A stretch of 64,000 bases of DNA from Candidatus Hydrogenedentota bacterium (GTDB taxonomy: Bacteria > Hydrogenedentota > Hydrogenedentia > Hydrogenedentales > CAILVY01): positions 30,817 to 94,816 of the forward strand of contig JAKQOG010000206.1 of assembly GCA_029565395.1 (NCBI GenBank). Reading direction: 5' to 3'. Positions 10,367 to 18,597 of the stretch are shown one piece after another; within the stretch, counting starts at the first letter, position 1, and every line of letters starts with the position of its first letter. A program made the translations under genes and the position numbers. A model generated the notes under the pieces. That model was not told where the DNA came from and ran no database searches. It saw nothing but the letters and a program-made list of their open reading frames with translations.

Positions 10367-11551
10367 GTGAATTCCATTCTATATGGTCAATTAAGCCTGA
10401 TGATGTTTCTAGAGTACGCCATTTGGGGCGCATGGGCGCCCGTACTGGCGGCGTATCTATTGGGAAACATGAAACTCAGTGGCAAGCAAACCAGTTGGAT
10501 CTATGCCACCCTGTGGCTGGCCTGCATCGTTTCCCCCATTCTTGGCGGACAGATCGCCGACCGCTGGATTTCCGCCCAGTATCTGTTGGGCGTGGTGCAG
10601 GTGGCGGGCGGAATCTTACTGCTGATTGCCGCATGGCAGCGCAACTTCTGGGGCATGTTTGTCCTCATGGGCATTTATTCATTCCTCTACGCCGCCACAC
10701 TCCCCCTCACGAACTCCGTGATGTTCATTCATAAAGAAGCCGTGGGCGCCCCGGAAAGCTGGGTGCGCGTATGGGGAACCCTCGGGTGGATCGCCGCCGG
10801 ATGGGGCCTCACTTTATGGCGGCAATCGGGCAAATCTCTGAAAAACGTTTCCGACTGCCTCGTGCTCGGCGGCGTGATGTCACTGGTCATGGGCATTTTC
10901 TCATTCCTGTTGCCGGACACCCCGCCCTCTCAGAATCCTGGCAACCCGTTTGCCTTCCTTGAGGCGCTTAATATGCTCAAGGATCCGATGTTCCTGGTTT
11001 TCCTCGTTATCTCATTCGTTGTGACCACCGAGCTCCAGTTTTATTACATCCCCACGGCTCAGTTCCTGGAAGACTTAGGGGCGAAAAACAAAAATGTGCC
11101 CGCTATCATGACGGTGGCGCAGATTGCGGAAATCATCGGCATGGTAGTATTGCTGCCCTGGTGCATGGCCCACATGAATATTCGGTGGGTGCTGGTGTTG
11201 GGCGTTGTTGCATGGCCGTTGCGCTATATTATCTTTGCCATGATGAAACCGCTCTGGCTCATCATCGCTTCCTTGGGATTCCACGGCATCGGCTACACCT
11301 TCTTCTTCTTCGCTGGCCAAATCTTCGTGGACATGGTGGCCCCGCCGGATATCAAGGCCTCCGCGCAAGGCCTCATTTTCATCGTTACCCTGGGATTGGG
11401 CAATTTCATCGGAACGCAATTCACCGGCGTCATTATGGACTACTTCAAGACAGAAGAAGGCCAATTCCGCTGGAGACCTATCTTCCTTATCCCCTGCGTG
11501 TTGACCATTGCCTGCGCAGTGGCCTTCGTAATTTTCTTTAATCCAAAGTAG
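10367..11551 (+). CDS. NupG-family major facilitator transporter (nucleoside/sugar:H+ symporter-like)
   Basis: 394 residues with about 12 hydrophobic helices. The N-terminus (MMFLEYAIWGAWAPVLAAYL) and GGQIADRW loop match the nucleoside:H+ symporter family of the MFS. The GTG start is supported by AAAGGAG 6 bases upstream. It is divergent from the GH31 gene across a 187-base intergenic region, and probably imports a sugar or nucleoside produced by the neighbouring hydrolases. A strong terminator follows. Confidence 0.9.
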   Translation: MNSILYGQLSLMMFLEYAIWGAWAPVLAAYLLGNMKLSGKQTSWIYATLWLACIVSPILGGQIADRWISAQYLLGVVQVAGGILLLIAAWQRNFWGMFVLMGIYSFLYAATLPLTNSVMFIHKEAVGAPESWVRVWGTLGWIAAGWGLTLWRQSGKSLKNVSDCLVLGGVMSLVMGIFSFLLPDTPPSQNPGNPFAFLEALNMLKDPMFLVFLVISFVVTTELQFYYIPTAQFLEDLGAKNKNVPAIMTVAQIAEIIGMVVLLPWCMAHMNIRWVLVLGVVAWPLRYIIFAMMKPLWLIIASLGFHGIGYTFFFFAGQIFVDMVAPPDIKASAQGLIFIVTLGLGNFIGTQFTGVIMDYFKTEEGQFRWRPIFLIPCVLTIACAVAFVIFFNPK

Positions 11552-11574
11552 ACCGCCGAAACCATTTTTTTACT

Positions 11575-11622
11575 GGGCCAAACCGGGAAACTCGACCTCC
11601 TGCGGTTTGGCCCGATTTTTTT
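11575..11622 (+). terminator. Rho-independent terminator after the transporter gene
   Basis: A perfect 10-bp stem GGGCCAAACC (11575-11584) with GGTTTGGCCC (11604-11613) is followed by GATTTTTTTT. Confidence 0.9.
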
Positions 11623-11643
11623 CTTATCCCCTCCTGAAAAAAA

Positions 11644-11690
11644 GAAACGCCGTCGCCACGAGAGAGAGAGGGGGAGGCGGGGAGGCGACG
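11644..11690 (-). repeat. Direct-repeat copy A; terminator-like hairpin after the ORF6N gene
   Basis: The block begins GAAACGCCGTCGCCACGAG, continues with a GA run, and ends GGCGGGGAGGCGACG. It is nearly identical over about 48 bases to the block at 12568-12615, in the same orientation. Read on the minus strand it gives a short stem (CGTCGCC/GGCGACG) followed by a T-rich run, so it may end transcription of the ORF6N gene. The stem is shorter than in copy B. Confidence 0.7.
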
Positions 11691-11843
11691 ATTGGGATCT
11701 TACGTTTTGGCTCCAATTCGGTTAAGGCCTTTAAAATTCTCCGGACTGCCTGGAGTTTGGCGGAATTATGTCAGTGGCAACAGGCCTCTCGTATTGGATG
11801 GGAAAACACAGGACCATGGATGTTTTCGCCCGTTTTCAGGGTT

Positions 11844-12353
11844 TCATTTTTCCGCGCGAAAACCAATCTGGCGTTTTTCTTTTTCGGGCGGGGTCATTAG
11901 TTGACGGATTGCATCAAAAACCACTTTGAACTGTGCATCGTATTTCTTCTCCAGAATTTCCAATTTTCGGGCCAGTTCAACATTGGATGCGAGTATTTGA
12001 CGTAATCGCACAAACGCTTTCACAACCTCTATACTGGCCGAAACTGCAGTGGGACTGTTCAAGACACTTGCCAACATTACGACACCGTGTTCTGTGAAAG
12101 CATTCGGCAGTTTCCGGCGGCCACCCCAACTTGAAGTCGCAAATTGCGACTTCAATTTGTCAAATTCTGATCTCGAAAGCTGAAACATAAAAGTGTCGGG
12201 AAAACGATCAATATTGCGCTTTACTTGTTCATTTAACCGCTTGGTAGTTACGCCATACAGGTTCGCCAAATCCGCGTCAAGCATCACTCTCTCGCCGCGA
12301 ATCATAAGTATGGCATGTTCTATCCGTGCCTTTGGAATCAACGCGTTACTCAC
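11844..12353 (-). CDS. ORF6N domain protein (phage antirepressor/KilA-N-related)
   Basis: 169 residues. The N-terminal 90 residues match the ORF6N DNA-binding domain: [18 protein letters not shown], then [10 protein letters not shown] and [14 protein letters not shown]. The C-terminus is helical, probably a coiled coil used for oligomerisation. Such proteins occur in phages and as lone chromosomal genes, often spread horizontally. The GTG start follows GGGATAAAGG. The gene lies between two copies of a ~49 bp direct repeat, which supports recent insertion. Confidence 0.88.
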   Translation of the reverse strand: MSNALIPKARIEHAILMIRGERVMLDADLANLYGVTTKRLNEQVKRNIDRFPDTFMFQLSRSEFDKLKSQFATSSWGGRRKLPNAFTEHGVVMLASVLNSPTAVSASIEVVKAFVRLRQILASNVELARKLEILEKKYDAQFKVVFDAIRQLMTPPEKEKRQIGFRAEK

Positions 12354-12555
12354 CCTTTATCCCTTCCCGGCTCTCTAAACCTACGTTCCTTTTCCCTTCG
12401 TTCAGTAAAAACACTTTATCCAATACTATGCAAAACTGCAACTTTGTGCATTCCAATCATTTTCGAGATGCTCCAAGTCAGATATATCGTTAGATAACTT
12501 TCTTCGGAATTGCTGTCCAATGCTTGTCCTGATGTTTGCTTGTTAGGCCAGATTC

Positions 12556-12619
12556 TATAAAAAAATAGAAACGCCGTCGCCACGAGAGAGAGAGAGGGGA
12601 GGCGGGGAGGCGACGGCGT
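12556..12619 (-). terminator. Terminator hairpin of the small-peptide gene; direct-repeat copy B
   Basis: On the minus strand a perfect 11-bp stem (12571-12581 with 12609-12619, ACGCCGTCGCC/GGCGACGGCGT) closes a 27-base pyrimidine-rich loop and is followed by TTCTATTTTTTT. It lies about 45 bases after the stop of the 32-residue ORF. About 48 bases are shared with the copy at 11644. Confidence 0.8.
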
Positions 12620-12663
12620 GAATACCACATGCAGGGGTAAACTGCTGCGGTTAGAGAGCGAGT

Positions 12664-12762
12664 TTAATCAATGTTGAACAGGTTCTGAAACCACGCAATG
12701 ATCTCGTCCCAGGCATTCGTGAAAAACGACACGATCTCGTCCCAAAAATCTCCGCATTTCAT
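12664..12762 (-). CDS. 32-residue amphipathic peptide
   Basis: The ORF has an ATG start with AAAGGAA 7 bases before it, and is followed by a strong terminator. The peptide begins MKCGDFWDEIV and ends NLFNID. It contains two related halves, FWDEIVSFF and AWDEIIAWF, 12 residues apart, giving an amphipathic helix rich in Trp and Phe with acidic residues on one face and net negative charge. It is not recognised. Candidates are a membrane-associated regulatory peptide, a type I toxin-like or phenol-soluble-modulin-like peptide, or a secreted signal. Translation is inferred only from the ribosome site, the ordered repeat and the terminator. Confidence 0.55.
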   Translation of the reverse strand: MKCGDFWDEIVSFFTNAWDEIIAWFQNLFNID

Positions 12763-13024
12763 GTTCAGGTTCCTTTCTTTTTATTTTCTCTTATCAACTT
12801 TACGATGCTTCTTCCGTCGTTTAGCGCGGCCACATCGTTTCTACTCTAATGTACCGCCCGAAAATAGTTTTGTTACACACCCATTCAATTCTTTTGGGGA
12901 AAGGGGAAACGGAAGAAAGTGGAGACTTCGCAAGGGTGGATACAGCCGCCAATGAGAACGTTATCCCAGCGTATTTTCGGGGCATACGGCGTTAAAAAAC
13001 CACGAAAAACAAAACATAGAGGAT

Positions 13025-14050
13025 CTAATGAAATTCTGTATCAATGAAAACGTACGCCGCGTTCCGAACCATATCCGGAAAATCATGTTCGGCGTCGGGG
13101 AATTGGGCGGCAAGTTTCGCTTCCGCGCCAAACAGCTTGTAAACCGGTTGGGCGGACGAGATGCATTCGCGCACCCCTGAGACATCGAAATTGGCATCGT
13201 GGAGGGGTGCATTTACAAAGACCGCCCTGGGGGCCAAGGCGGCGATAATCTCCGGAAAATCAAAGGGCATTCGATCCGGATTTTTTTCGTAGACGGAAGC
13301 GATGCGCGGCATATAACCGTCATGGGTCCAGCCGGTGAGATCGCCGGCGTAGTATTTGTGGAATGCGGTAAATCCGCAACTGGACACGAGAACTTTCACG
13401 CGCGGATCAAACACGCCGAGGAACAGGGTGTTGTGACCGCCCAGAGAATGGCCGATACAGCCGATGCGGGCCGGATCAACTTCCGGAAGGCTTTGCAACA
13501 GATCGACGACGCGCATGTGATTCCAGATGCCTTTCATGGTGCAACTGACATAGCCGTGTTCATAGAGCGCCTTGCGCGAAGAAATATACTCTCCGAATCC
13601 CGGATAGTCCGGCGCGATGGTAATGTAGCCGCGTTCCGCCAATTCCTTCGCGTAACTGCGGTGTACGGCGCCCGCCAACCCCACTACCACCTTTTTCCCA
13701 TGCTCGGACGTGGGATGCAGGCACACCATCGCCGGTGTTTTCCCTTTGCGCTCCTTTGGCATGAGCAGGTAGGCGGGCACACGATCCCAATCCTCCACCG
13801 CAAACGTGATTTTCCGTTGCACGTATTTTGGCGTGTCAATTTCTTCTTCCACCCGCATATCCAGGGGCACGTTTCGATCCGGTCCCGGCATCGGCCCCAT
13901 CACTTCCTCCATGCGCGCCCGCAACCCCGCACAATATTTATCCCATTCCGCAGGGGTTTTGATTTCAGATAACGGGACATTTTTCGCGTTGTGCGTGGAC
14001 AGATCCGCATCTGCCGCCAACAATCCGCCCAGAATACAGAACCATACCAT
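13025..14050 (-). CDS. Exported alpha/beta hydrolase (dienelactone hydrolase/acetyl-xylan-esterase-like)
   Basis: 341 residues with a short N-terminal hydrophobic segment (MVWFCILGGLLAAD) that looks like a signal peptide. The nucleophile elbow is GCIGHSLGGHN; the acid and His are probably in the C-terminal part (NAPLHDANF and DAEHDFP). The central segment AKELAERGYITIAPDYPGFG is typical of esterases acting on carbohydrate esters or similar. No better start is seen upstream in frame. Substrate is unknown. Confidence 0.85.
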   Translation of the reverse strand: MVWFCILGGLLAADADLSTHNAKNVPLSEIKTPAEWDKYCAGLRARMEEVMGPMPGPDRNVPLDMRVEEEIDTPKYVQRKITFAVEDWDRVPAYLLMPKERKGKTPAMVCLHPTSEHGKKVVVGLAGAVHRSYAKELAERGYITIAPDYPGFGEYISSRKALYEHGYVSCTMKGIWNHMRVVDLLQSLPEVDPARIGCIGHSLGGHNTLFLGVFDPRVKVLVSSCGFTAFHKYYAGDLTGWTHDGYMPRIASVYEKNPDRMPFDFPEIIAALAPRAVFVNAPLHDANFDVSGVRECISSAQPVYKLFGAEAKLAAQFPDAEHDFPDMVRNAAYVFIDTEFH

Positions 14051-14199
14051 AGTTTCATCCCATTCATTTTGACCCTAACGTTTGTAAACTTATCCGCACT
14101 GTAATTGCAAGCACCTAATCGCCTTCAGCTGTTATTCGTGGAAGAAAGCGTGTAAATTTCAAAGCAAAGCGTGTGGACACAAGTGCGTTACCAAGTACA
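14051..14199. other. Intergenic, no gene seen
   Basis: This begins a 943-base stretch without a credible gene. Up to 14199 nothing is recognisable beyond the probable promoter region of the minus-strand hydrolase; the rest of the stretch is filled with palindromic repeats, described separately. Confidence 0.5.
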
Positions 14200-14601
14200 A
14201 CTCTTGTCATTACCCACATATCTTGATTTACAAGACACCAGTAAAGATGACCATAGCGCGGCCTGAAAGGCCCTAAACATGAAAGCCCGGGGCAACGCCC
14301 CGGGAACTAGAGGAAAACGATAATCAGCCCTTGAAAGGGCGTAACAATGAAGGATGGCCCCTATTTCGCCCCTTGCAGGGCTCGAATGGGAATGCCATTA
14401 TCCCAGGGCACTGCCCTGGGTCCCTAATTCTCCAACTGATTGAAAAAGTTTCGCACTTTATCGCTAACTTGTTGGTTTGGTTGCGGCTACGCCGCGATAG
14501 GCTAGCATGTTTAAGCCCTTCGAGCTACAAGATTTAACGGGTTCTTCTCAAATCGCCGTCACATGGATTGACGACTTCCACTTGTGTGTAATGACAAGAG
14601 T
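14200..14601. repeat. Cluster of short palindromes bounded by an 18-base inverted repeat
   Basis: The outer arms 14200-14217 and 14584-14601 are inverted and match at 17 of 18 positions (core TAATGACAAGAGT). Between them are at least five short hairpins: GGCCT/AGGCC near 14260, CCCGGGG/CCCCGGG near 14286, GCCCTT/AAGGGC near 14327, GCCCCTTGCAGGGCTC near 14370, and CCCAGGGC/GCCCTGGG near 14402. This style of GC-rich palindrome array is common in intergenic regions of PVC-group and other bacteria and resembles non-autonomous REP/MITE-type elements. No protein is encoded here. Confidence 0.65.
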
Positions 14602-14786
14602 ACAACTTGGGAACGAGAGGCAATAACTTTTGGAGCCCGCCTTCGTCACTAGAAGGGCTTGACTTCCTCTTTCGCTAAGGCTTCCTCTTTCTCTCTGCGT
14701 GCTATAGAGAACACGTCGGAGGACAAGACGGCGGGTCATGCACGTGCGTTCCAAAATGCATTGGAGCGAATGTAAAACACTGTTGA

Positions 14787-14820
14787 ATCCTGGATCCCCG
14801 CCTGCGCGGGAATGACGGGT
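14787..14820. repeat. Short dispersed-repeat hairpin
   Basis: The segment CTGGATCCCCGCCTGCGCGG followed by GAATGACGGG forms a CCCGC/GCGGG hairpin. The same type of sequence is a well-known dispersed intergenic repeat in many bacterial genomes and resembles the Neisseria dRS3 core (ATTCCC-N8-GGGAAT). Confidence 0.6.
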
Positions 14821-14933
14821 GGATCTCGAGAATGACGATTCTTGGGAACGAGAAAATTCTGATAGTATAGCCTTCATCAAATTTGTCTAGATTGAATACT
14901 AATATTTCCCCTTTTAAAAATTAGCTTTAAATA

Positions 14934-14975
14934 TTGTTTTCGTCTATACTAAAATCGTATACAATAATACACGAT
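14934..14975 (+). promoter_or_regulatory. Possible promoter and palindrome before the DUF6161-like gene
   Basis: A weak -35 TTGTTT (14934-14939) and, after 18 bases, TATACA (14958-14963) precede the ATG at 14994. An inverted pair ATCGT/ACGAT (14954-14958 and 14971-14975) surrounds the -10 region and could be an operator. Support is only from position. Confidence 0.3.
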
Positions 14976-14993
14976 TATTAGAGGGGAATAAAA

Positions 14994-16130
14994 ATGAGTC
15001 AGAATTGTCGTGAATGGAAAGCAACTGTATTACCCAATTTTAACTCTTATGAAGATATTGACCATTTTATCTTACAAGAAGCCGAGTTTTTTAAAGATGT
15101 TTTTCCTGGAGATCCACACAGGGCGGAAAACTGGTATAGCGAATTAAGACAAATTTCACAAGATAGGCAAATACCTTTTGAAGATCAATCAATGAAAATC
15201 AACACCTGTGGGAAAAAGATTTCACAGAATGATAATACAATTCTATCTACTGAACCAGCGGGTATTTTATTAAAACGTTTGTCGGAAAACGAAAAAGATA
15301 AAGAAACTGTTAATTATGTATATGAATATTTGACATGTGCCGTACAAACCTCGCATAGCCTCGTCAGAGCAAATGTGAAAGCTATAGCTGTATGTGTCGC
15401 AATAATTTTTAAAAATATGCTTCTTCAAAATAATCCTGACAATATTGATCTTTTTAAAGATATTTTGAAAGAACTACAAAGAGACATAGAAAGCCAACGA
15501 GGCGGATTTCAGCGACTAATAAAAGACATTATCGACGCTGAGAAAAATATAGATGATGGAAATAAACGGTTTGATCAACAATTAAAGCAACAATCCGATC
15601 AGTTCAATGATTTCTTGAGATCAAACAATCAAAGTTTTGAAGATCAAAAGAAATATTTTGCGGAATCCCTTGCATTACAGGCACCAGTTACATATTGGCA
15701 AAATAGAGGAAAAACGCATAAACATCTCTCATGGCTTTTTGGAGGACTGTGGTTTTTGGCAATAGTACTCTCGTCGGGCCTTGTTTTTTTGGAGATATAT
15801 TCACTTTATTCGATTCCCAACGACCATCCGACACTATATTCAGAACCAATTATTGCATTGATTGCAACAGCTACAATTGGAATTTTCGTGTTAAGAACTC
15901 TTGGCAAACTGATGCTAAGTAATGTGCATTTGATGAATTCATCACAAGAAAAAGCTACAATGACAAATACTTATCTGGCTCTTCTTCAAGAAGGAAAAGC
16001 TTTCACGGATAAAGATAGAAGTCTTGTTCTTGAAGCTCTATTTAGACCCACAATGACAGGCTTAATTCAGGGTGAAGAATTACCCACAAGTTCCACAGAT
16101 GCCCTTTTAAAATTGTTTACAAAACCATGA
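14994..16130 (+). CDS. AT-rich membrane protein of the DUF6161 type
   Basis: 378 residues. The N-terminal two thirds is soluble and ends in a long helical, Gln/Asn/Asp-rich probable coiled coil (about 155-225, KRFDQQLKQQSDQFNDFL). Two membrane helices follow near 246-266 and 280-300, then a cytoplasmic tail. I place it with the DUF6161 family of uncharacterised proteins; this match is from memory of the general layout and is moderate. Base composition and codon use are strikingly AT-rich compared with all neighbours, and the gene sits behind a repeat cluster, so it is probably horizontally acquired. The ribosome site AGAGGGG is good. Confidence 0.8.
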   Translation: MSQNCREWKATVLPNFNSYEDIDHFILQEAEFFKDVFPGDPHRAENWYSELRQISQDRQIPFEDQSMKINTCGKKISQNDNTILSTEPAGILLKRLSENEKDKETVNYVYEYLTCAVQTSHSLVRANVKAIAVCVAIIFKNMLLQNNPDNIDLFKDILKELQRDIESQRGGFQRLIKDIIDAEKNIDDGNKRFDQQLKQQSDQFNDFLRSNNQSFEDQKKYFAESLALQAPVTYWQNRGKTHKHLSWLFGGLWFLAIVLSSGLVFLEIYSLYSIPNDHPTLYSEPIIALIATATIGIFVLRTLGKLMLSNVHLMNSSQEKATMTNTYLALLQEGKAFTDKDRSLVLEALFRPTMTGLIQGEELPTSSTDALLKLFTKP

Positions 16131-16195
16131 AAAAATTAGATAAACACCTGTTTTGTCGAGTATCAGGCGGATGAAGGGATAATGATATAGTGTTC

Positions 16196-16963
16196 TTACT
16201 CCGCAAACCGCAAGGTTCCGAAATAATAGGGCAAATGGAAGCTGAGTTTTTCGCCGAGGGGCGCCCAGGAGATCCAATGGGGATGGGAGGATTTGTCGGC
16301 GCATTTGTAGAAATTGGCGCGCCAGGATTGCCCGGGGATTTTCCCCAGCGGTCCCACGAATTGCTCGAATAAAGAGAAGGGAATGAAATATTCAACTTGC
16401 CATTCGACAGGTTCCGTGCGTTCGGGGATTACGGTATCGGGCAGGGAGTGATGGATAGTGACATTTTTCGCTAGGTCCCAGGGCACTTGGGCAATTTTCC
16501 GGTTCTCGCCGGTCTTGCGGTCCGGCACTTCGATGTAGGTTAACAGCATCGTGCCGCCGGCGTTGATCTCGAAATTGAAATAGCCTCTGCCGGGTTTCGG
16601 CTGCACGAAAAATTCCACACAGGAATCCTGGCATACGGAATCCTGATAGTTGGTGTGGGTACTTATCACATACCGGTCCTTCACGTTGAAGAATACATAG
16701 AGACCGGTATCGTCATAAAGCAATTTGGTTTGCACCTCGGGCCGGTGATCGTTTCCCTCCTTGCGAAAGTGTTTCATCTGCAACGCCTCCACCGGTTTCC
16801 ACACGGGGTCATCCCACACACCCTTCAGTTCCGGACGCGTGGAGGCCTTGTGGGCAACATACACCTGATCTTCATTGGGTTCCTTTTCCGGCACTGCATT
16901 GGCCGCCAAATTCAATATTAAGAACGCACTGCATATCATGATTTCCATCGCTCCTGTTTTCAT
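16196..16963 (-). CDS. Exported carbohydrate-binding (CBM9-like) protein
   Basis: 255 residues. The start at 16963 is chosen because GGGAG lies 9 bases upstream and because it opens a signal peptide (MKTGAMEIMICSAFLILNLA, cut near AANA). The mature part is one CBM9-type beta-sandwich: LKGVWDDPVW, LLYDDTGLYVFFNVKDRY, SCVEFFVQPKPG, YFNFEINAGG, WRANFYKCADKSSHPHWISW. Such domains bind reducing ends of glycans, and single-domain members are common in this group of bacteria. It diverges from the GH27 gene with about 70 bases between the starts. Confidence 0.87.
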   Translation of the reverse strand: MKTGAMEIMICSAFLILNLAANAVPEKEPNEDQVYVAHKASTRPELKGVWDDPVWKPVEALQMKHFRKEGNDHRPEVQTKLLYDDTGLYVFFNVKDRYVISTHTNYQDSVCQDSCVEFFVQPKPGRGYFNFEINAGGTMLLTYIEVPDRKTGENRKIAQVPWDLAKNVTIHHSLPDTVIPERTEPVEWQVEYFIPFSLFEQFVGPLGKIPGQSWRANFYKCADKSSHPHWISWAPLGEKLSFHLPYYFGTLRFAE

Positions 16964-17033
16964 CAGAAACCGCTCCCTTCCGGACCCGGTCCAAAGCAAT
17001 ATGTTTCCACAGGATACACAAGGCGACTGTTTA

Positions 17034-18557
17034 ATGAAAATCCGTTTTGCATTGATGCTGTTGGCGGTTGGGCTGCCGGTGTGGGCGCAGTCCGCGTCCA
17101 AACTGAATACACCGCCGGAACCGTCCTTTCATGGGCCGCGTATTTTCGGTTCCACGCCCGGCCGGCCCTTTTTACAGCTTCTGCCGGTCACCGGTGAAGC
17201 GCCTTTGCATTTTTCCGCCACCGGCCTGCCTAAAGGACTTATCTTGGACGAATCCAAAGGTATTATTCAGGGAGTTATCCAAGAGCAGGGCACATTTACG
17301 GTGACGGTACGCGTGGAAAACGCCAGAGGCAGGGCAAAGCGCGAATTTACGTTGGTGGCGGAGCCGAGTCATATTGCATTAACACCGCCTATGGGCTGGA
17401 ACTCGTGGAATATCTGGGCTCGGGATATGGATGAGCAAAAAGTTCGGGACGCCGCGGAATATCTCGTTTCCACCGGGCTCGCCGCGTATGGGTATCAGTA
17501 TGTCAATCTGGATGACTGCTGGGAGGGCAAACGCGACGCGGAAGGGAACATCACGAGCAACGAGCGTTTTCCCGGCATGAAACGCCTGGGTGATTTCCTC
17601 CACGAAAAAGGCCTGAAATTCGGCATTTATTCTTCGCCGGGAAAACAGACCTGCGCGGGATACGAGGGAAGCTATGGCCATGAAAAACAGGATGCGCTCG
17701 CTTATGCCGAGTGGGGCGTGGATTATCTCAAGTACGATTGGTGTTCGTATACCCAACTCGTTAAATCGACGGACCTGCGTAATTTTCAAGAGCCCTTCCA
17801 GGTAATGCGCACGGCACTGGACGCCTGCGGCCGCGACATTGTGTACAGTTGGAGCCAGGGCGGCGCAGCGGCGGTATGGACGTGGGGGGCGTCCGTGGGC
17901 GGAAATTTGTGGCGCACCACGGGTGATATTAAGGATACCTGGGATAGCATGTCCGGCATCGGATTCAACCAGGATATTACCGCGCCGTATGCGCAGCCCG
18001 GCCACTGGAACGATCCCGACATGCTGGTGGTGGGCGAGGTGAAATGGGGTCCGACCCACCTTACTCCGGACGAACAAATCACGCACATGTCGTTGTGGAG
18101 TCTTTTGGCGGCGCCACTATTGATCGGCTGCGACCTCTCCAGATTAAACCAATTCACATTGGATCTTTTGACGAATGATGAAGTGATTGACGTGGATCAG
18201 GACCCGCTCGGCGTTTCCGCCACCCGCCGCGCACTGCAGGGGATAGAAACCCATATGATTCGGAAAACGTTCATGCTTTTTGGTGCTGACGCGCTCCTTG
18301 ATTCGGTCCCGGACGTATGGGGAGAGGTTTGGGCGCGGCCCTTGAGCGATGGCACTCTTGCGGTGGGATTGTTCAACCGGGGTTCGGAAGCAGGCCTCAT
18401 CACGGTACATTGGAACACTCTCGGCCTCAACGAACCACAGCCGGTGCGGGATCTTTGGCGGCATCAAGACGTGGGAGAGTGTAAAGATGCCTTTACGGCC
18501 ATGGTTCCCAGCCATGGCGCGATATTACTGAAAATCGGTTCTCCTGAATCGAAATGA
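17034..18557 (+). CDS. Exported glycoside hydrolase family 27 (alpha-galactosidase-like)
   Basis: 507 residues from the ATG at 17034, which opens a signal peptide ending VWAQSAS. Residues about 45-108 form an Ig-like domain of the putative-Ig (He_PIG) type found in bacterial GH27 enzymes. The catalytic barrel starts PPMGWNSWN near 118; the nucleophile is Asp235 in YLKYDWC and the acid/base is the Asp in HWNDPDML. GH27 members remove terminal alpha-galactose or alpha-N-acetylgalactosamine, some beta-L-arabinopyranose. It probably acts in the periplasm on plant or algal glycans. The upstream in-frame extension to 16875 lies over the divergent gene and is unlikely. Confidence 0.93.
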   Translation: MKIRFALMLLAVGLPVWAQSASKLNTPPEPSFHGPRIFGSTPGRPFLQLLPVTGEAPLHFSATGLPKGLILDESKGIIQGVIQEQGTFTVTVRVENARGRAKREFTLVAEPSHIALTPPMGWNSWNIWARDMDEQKVRDAAEYLVSTGLAAYGYQYVNLDDCWEGKRDAEGNITSNERFPGMKRLGDFLHEKGLKFGIYSSPGKQTCAGYEGSYGHEKQDALAYAEWGVDYLKYDWCSYTQLVKSTDLRNFQEPFQVMRTALDACGRDIVYSWSQGGAAAVWTWGASVGGNLWRTTGDIKDTWDSMSGIGFNQDITAPYAQPGHWNDPDMLVVGEVKWGPTHLTPDEQITHMSLWSLLAAPLLIGCDLSRLNQFTLDLLTNDEVIDVDQDPLGVSATRRALQGIETHMIRKTFMLFGADALLDSVPDVWGEVWARPLSDGTLAVGLFNRGSEAGLITVHWNTLGLNEPQPVRDLWRHQDVGECKDAFTAMVPSHGAILLKIGSPESK

Positions 18558-18597
18558 ATTGGTATACTGCCCCTTTATGAAGAGGATACAATAAACA

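Noticed and set aside
11650..11672. GA-rich run as a microsatellite of biological interest
   Set aside because: It is the loop of a terminator-like hairpin that is repeated at 12568, so it is better described as that repeat.
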